Positions 63,349 through 64,000 of a DNA stretch of 64,000 bases are shown here, in pieces. Numbering within the stretch: position 1 is the stretch's first letter; every line of letters starts with the position of its first letter. A model generated the notes under the pieces. That model saw only the letters and a program-made list of their open reading frames with translations. It was not told the DNA's origin and made no database searches. A program made the position numbers and the translations under genes. This DNA is from Anabaena sp. UHCC 0204 (GTDB lineage: Bacteria > Cyanobacteriota > Cyanobacteriia > Cyanobacteriales > Nostocaceae), in assembly GCF_009711975.1 (NCBI RefSeq), contig NZ_VIKW01000014.1, forward strand, positions 1 through 64,000. Reading direction: 5' to 3'.

Positions 63349-63900
63349 CTAACGAGATTTAGCAGTGGTTTTGGTATCAGTTGTCTTTAAGTCTTGAAGT
63401 AACTGCATCATTAACGGCTCAAGCTTTTGTGCTGTTTGTTCTTCTTGGCGTAAATTTTGCTCTAACAACTGTACAACTTGGTTTTGTCCCATTTGTTCCG
63501 CAACTTTAATTAAACCACGATAACAAGCAATTTCCATTTGTTCGATCTTACAACTACATCCTGCTAGTCCTAAGTCTACAAGTTTGGGATTATCAGCAGC
63601 TAGAAGTGCAAATTTTTGACCTTCACTAATTAAACTAGCTGCAACATCACAAGTAATCCGTTGTGGTTGTTCTCCTAAGACATTTAACACCTGTTCCAGG
63701 TTTCTAATCTGCTGTTCAGTTTCTTGAATATGTGTCTCAATCACTGCCTTCAACTTACTATTTTGACCACATTGCCACATCATCTGCTGGGCTTCTAAAA
63801 AGCGATTTTCAGCATCGTACATGGCGTTAATTTCATAGACAAACTTTTGCTGTAAGTTGGTGATTTTTTGTGTGCCTGGACGTTCTTTCAGTTGAACCAT
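63349..63900 (-). CDS. DUF892 (YciE/YciF-like) ferritin-fold protein
   Basis: The 183-residue protein has a four-helix ferritin-like bundle: LQQKFVYEINAMYDAENRFL, VIETHIQETEQQIRNLEQVL, AGCSCKIEQMEIACYRGLIK and QVVQLLEQNLRQEEQTAQKL, with Glu/His residues for a di-metal site. DUF892 proteins are induced by stress in other bacteria. AGGAG 7 bases before ATG 63900 supports the start. A Thr/Lys-rich tail ends it. The remaining 100 bases of the window hold only its promoter region. Confidence 0.9.
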   Translation of the reverse strand: MVQLKERPGTQKITNLQQKFVYEINAMYDAENRFLEAQQMMWQCGQNSKLKAVIETHIQETEQQIRNLEQVLNVLGEQPQRITCDVAASLISEGQKFALLAADNPKLVDLGLAGCSCKIEQMEIACYRGLIKVAEQMGQNQVVQLLEQNLRQEEQTAQKLEPLMMQLLQDLKTTDTKTTAKSR

Positions 63901-64000
63901 GATTATTCTCCTGATGGTATGAAGCTATATTTAACAGTCGTGCCAATACTTGTCAGTTAAGGAAGTTTGGGTAAAAGTGAAAAATTTGATCTATCCCTTG

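Overview
The window comes from a filamentous, probably heterocyst-forming cyanobacterium of the Nostocales (Anabaena/Nostoc/Dolichospermum type). Direct signs are the psbD-psbC pair at the left edge, many copies of the HIP1 octamer GCGATCGC, heptameric short tandem repeats (GGTGACA, GTCAATT, AGGGAAC, GTCAGTT) between genes, low overall GC, and several families known mainly from cyanobacteria and plastids (DUF2499/DUF3593, YlqD-like, Aas-type acyl-ACP synthetase). The genus is not determined from the sequence alone.

Layout. 1-1.6 kb: end of psbD and all of psbC, closed by a clear terminator. 1.7-12.7 kb: a surface-polysaccharide cluster (Wzm/Wzt-type ABC exporter, four glycosyltransferases, a large membrane protein, GDP-mannose 4,6-dehydratase). 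Its exporter genes have been split by two Uma2-type nuclease genes, leaving a second copy of the permease 3' end. 12.9-18.3 kb: a deacetylase remnant, an HNH endonuclease, a small ribbon-helix-helix protein, a GAF histidine-kinase-like protein whose phosphoacceptor His is Asp, an SRPBCC protein and tRNA-Glu. 18.8-30 kb: housekeeping and metabolism (cation/proton antiporter, aldo/keto reductase, thioredoxin, pyruvate dehydrogenase E2, acyl-ACP synthetase, RecQ) plus two related tiny hydrophobic proteins. 30-36 kb: an accessory region with VapBC, a MITE-like element, a Pycsar-like pair, DUF427, an RHH-Mop regulator and a small gene between direct repeats. 36-49 kb: mostly core genes (FAD oxidoreductase, hisA, csaB, pgeF, birA, M23 peptidase, ribE, DUF151 nuclease, deoxyhypusine-synthase-like protein) with two toxin-antitoxin pairs and another Uma2 gene. 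49-56 kb: a TPR-CHAT protease-like protein, an Rpn-type nuclease with a duplicated tail, an unrecognised two-gene membrane system and an orphan DUF433 gene. 56-64 kb: cobO, a secreted protein, a group 2 sigma factor, a HerA-like ATPase, a GST, a fasciclin protein and a DUF892 protein.

The most interesting locus is 31.2-33.5 kb. A small membrane protein resembling the Pycsar effector PycTM (DUF5706) is followed by a class III nucleotide cyclase domain fused to a C-terminal FGE-sulfatase/C-type-lectin-fold domain. The last ~130 bases of that gene change abruptly to GC-rich, NNC-type codons and have the form of a variable region of a diversity-generating retroelement (DGR). Read together, this could be an antiphage cyclic-nucleotide system whose sensor domain is diversified. 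The system assignment is inference. No reverse transcriptase or template repeat is visible in this window.
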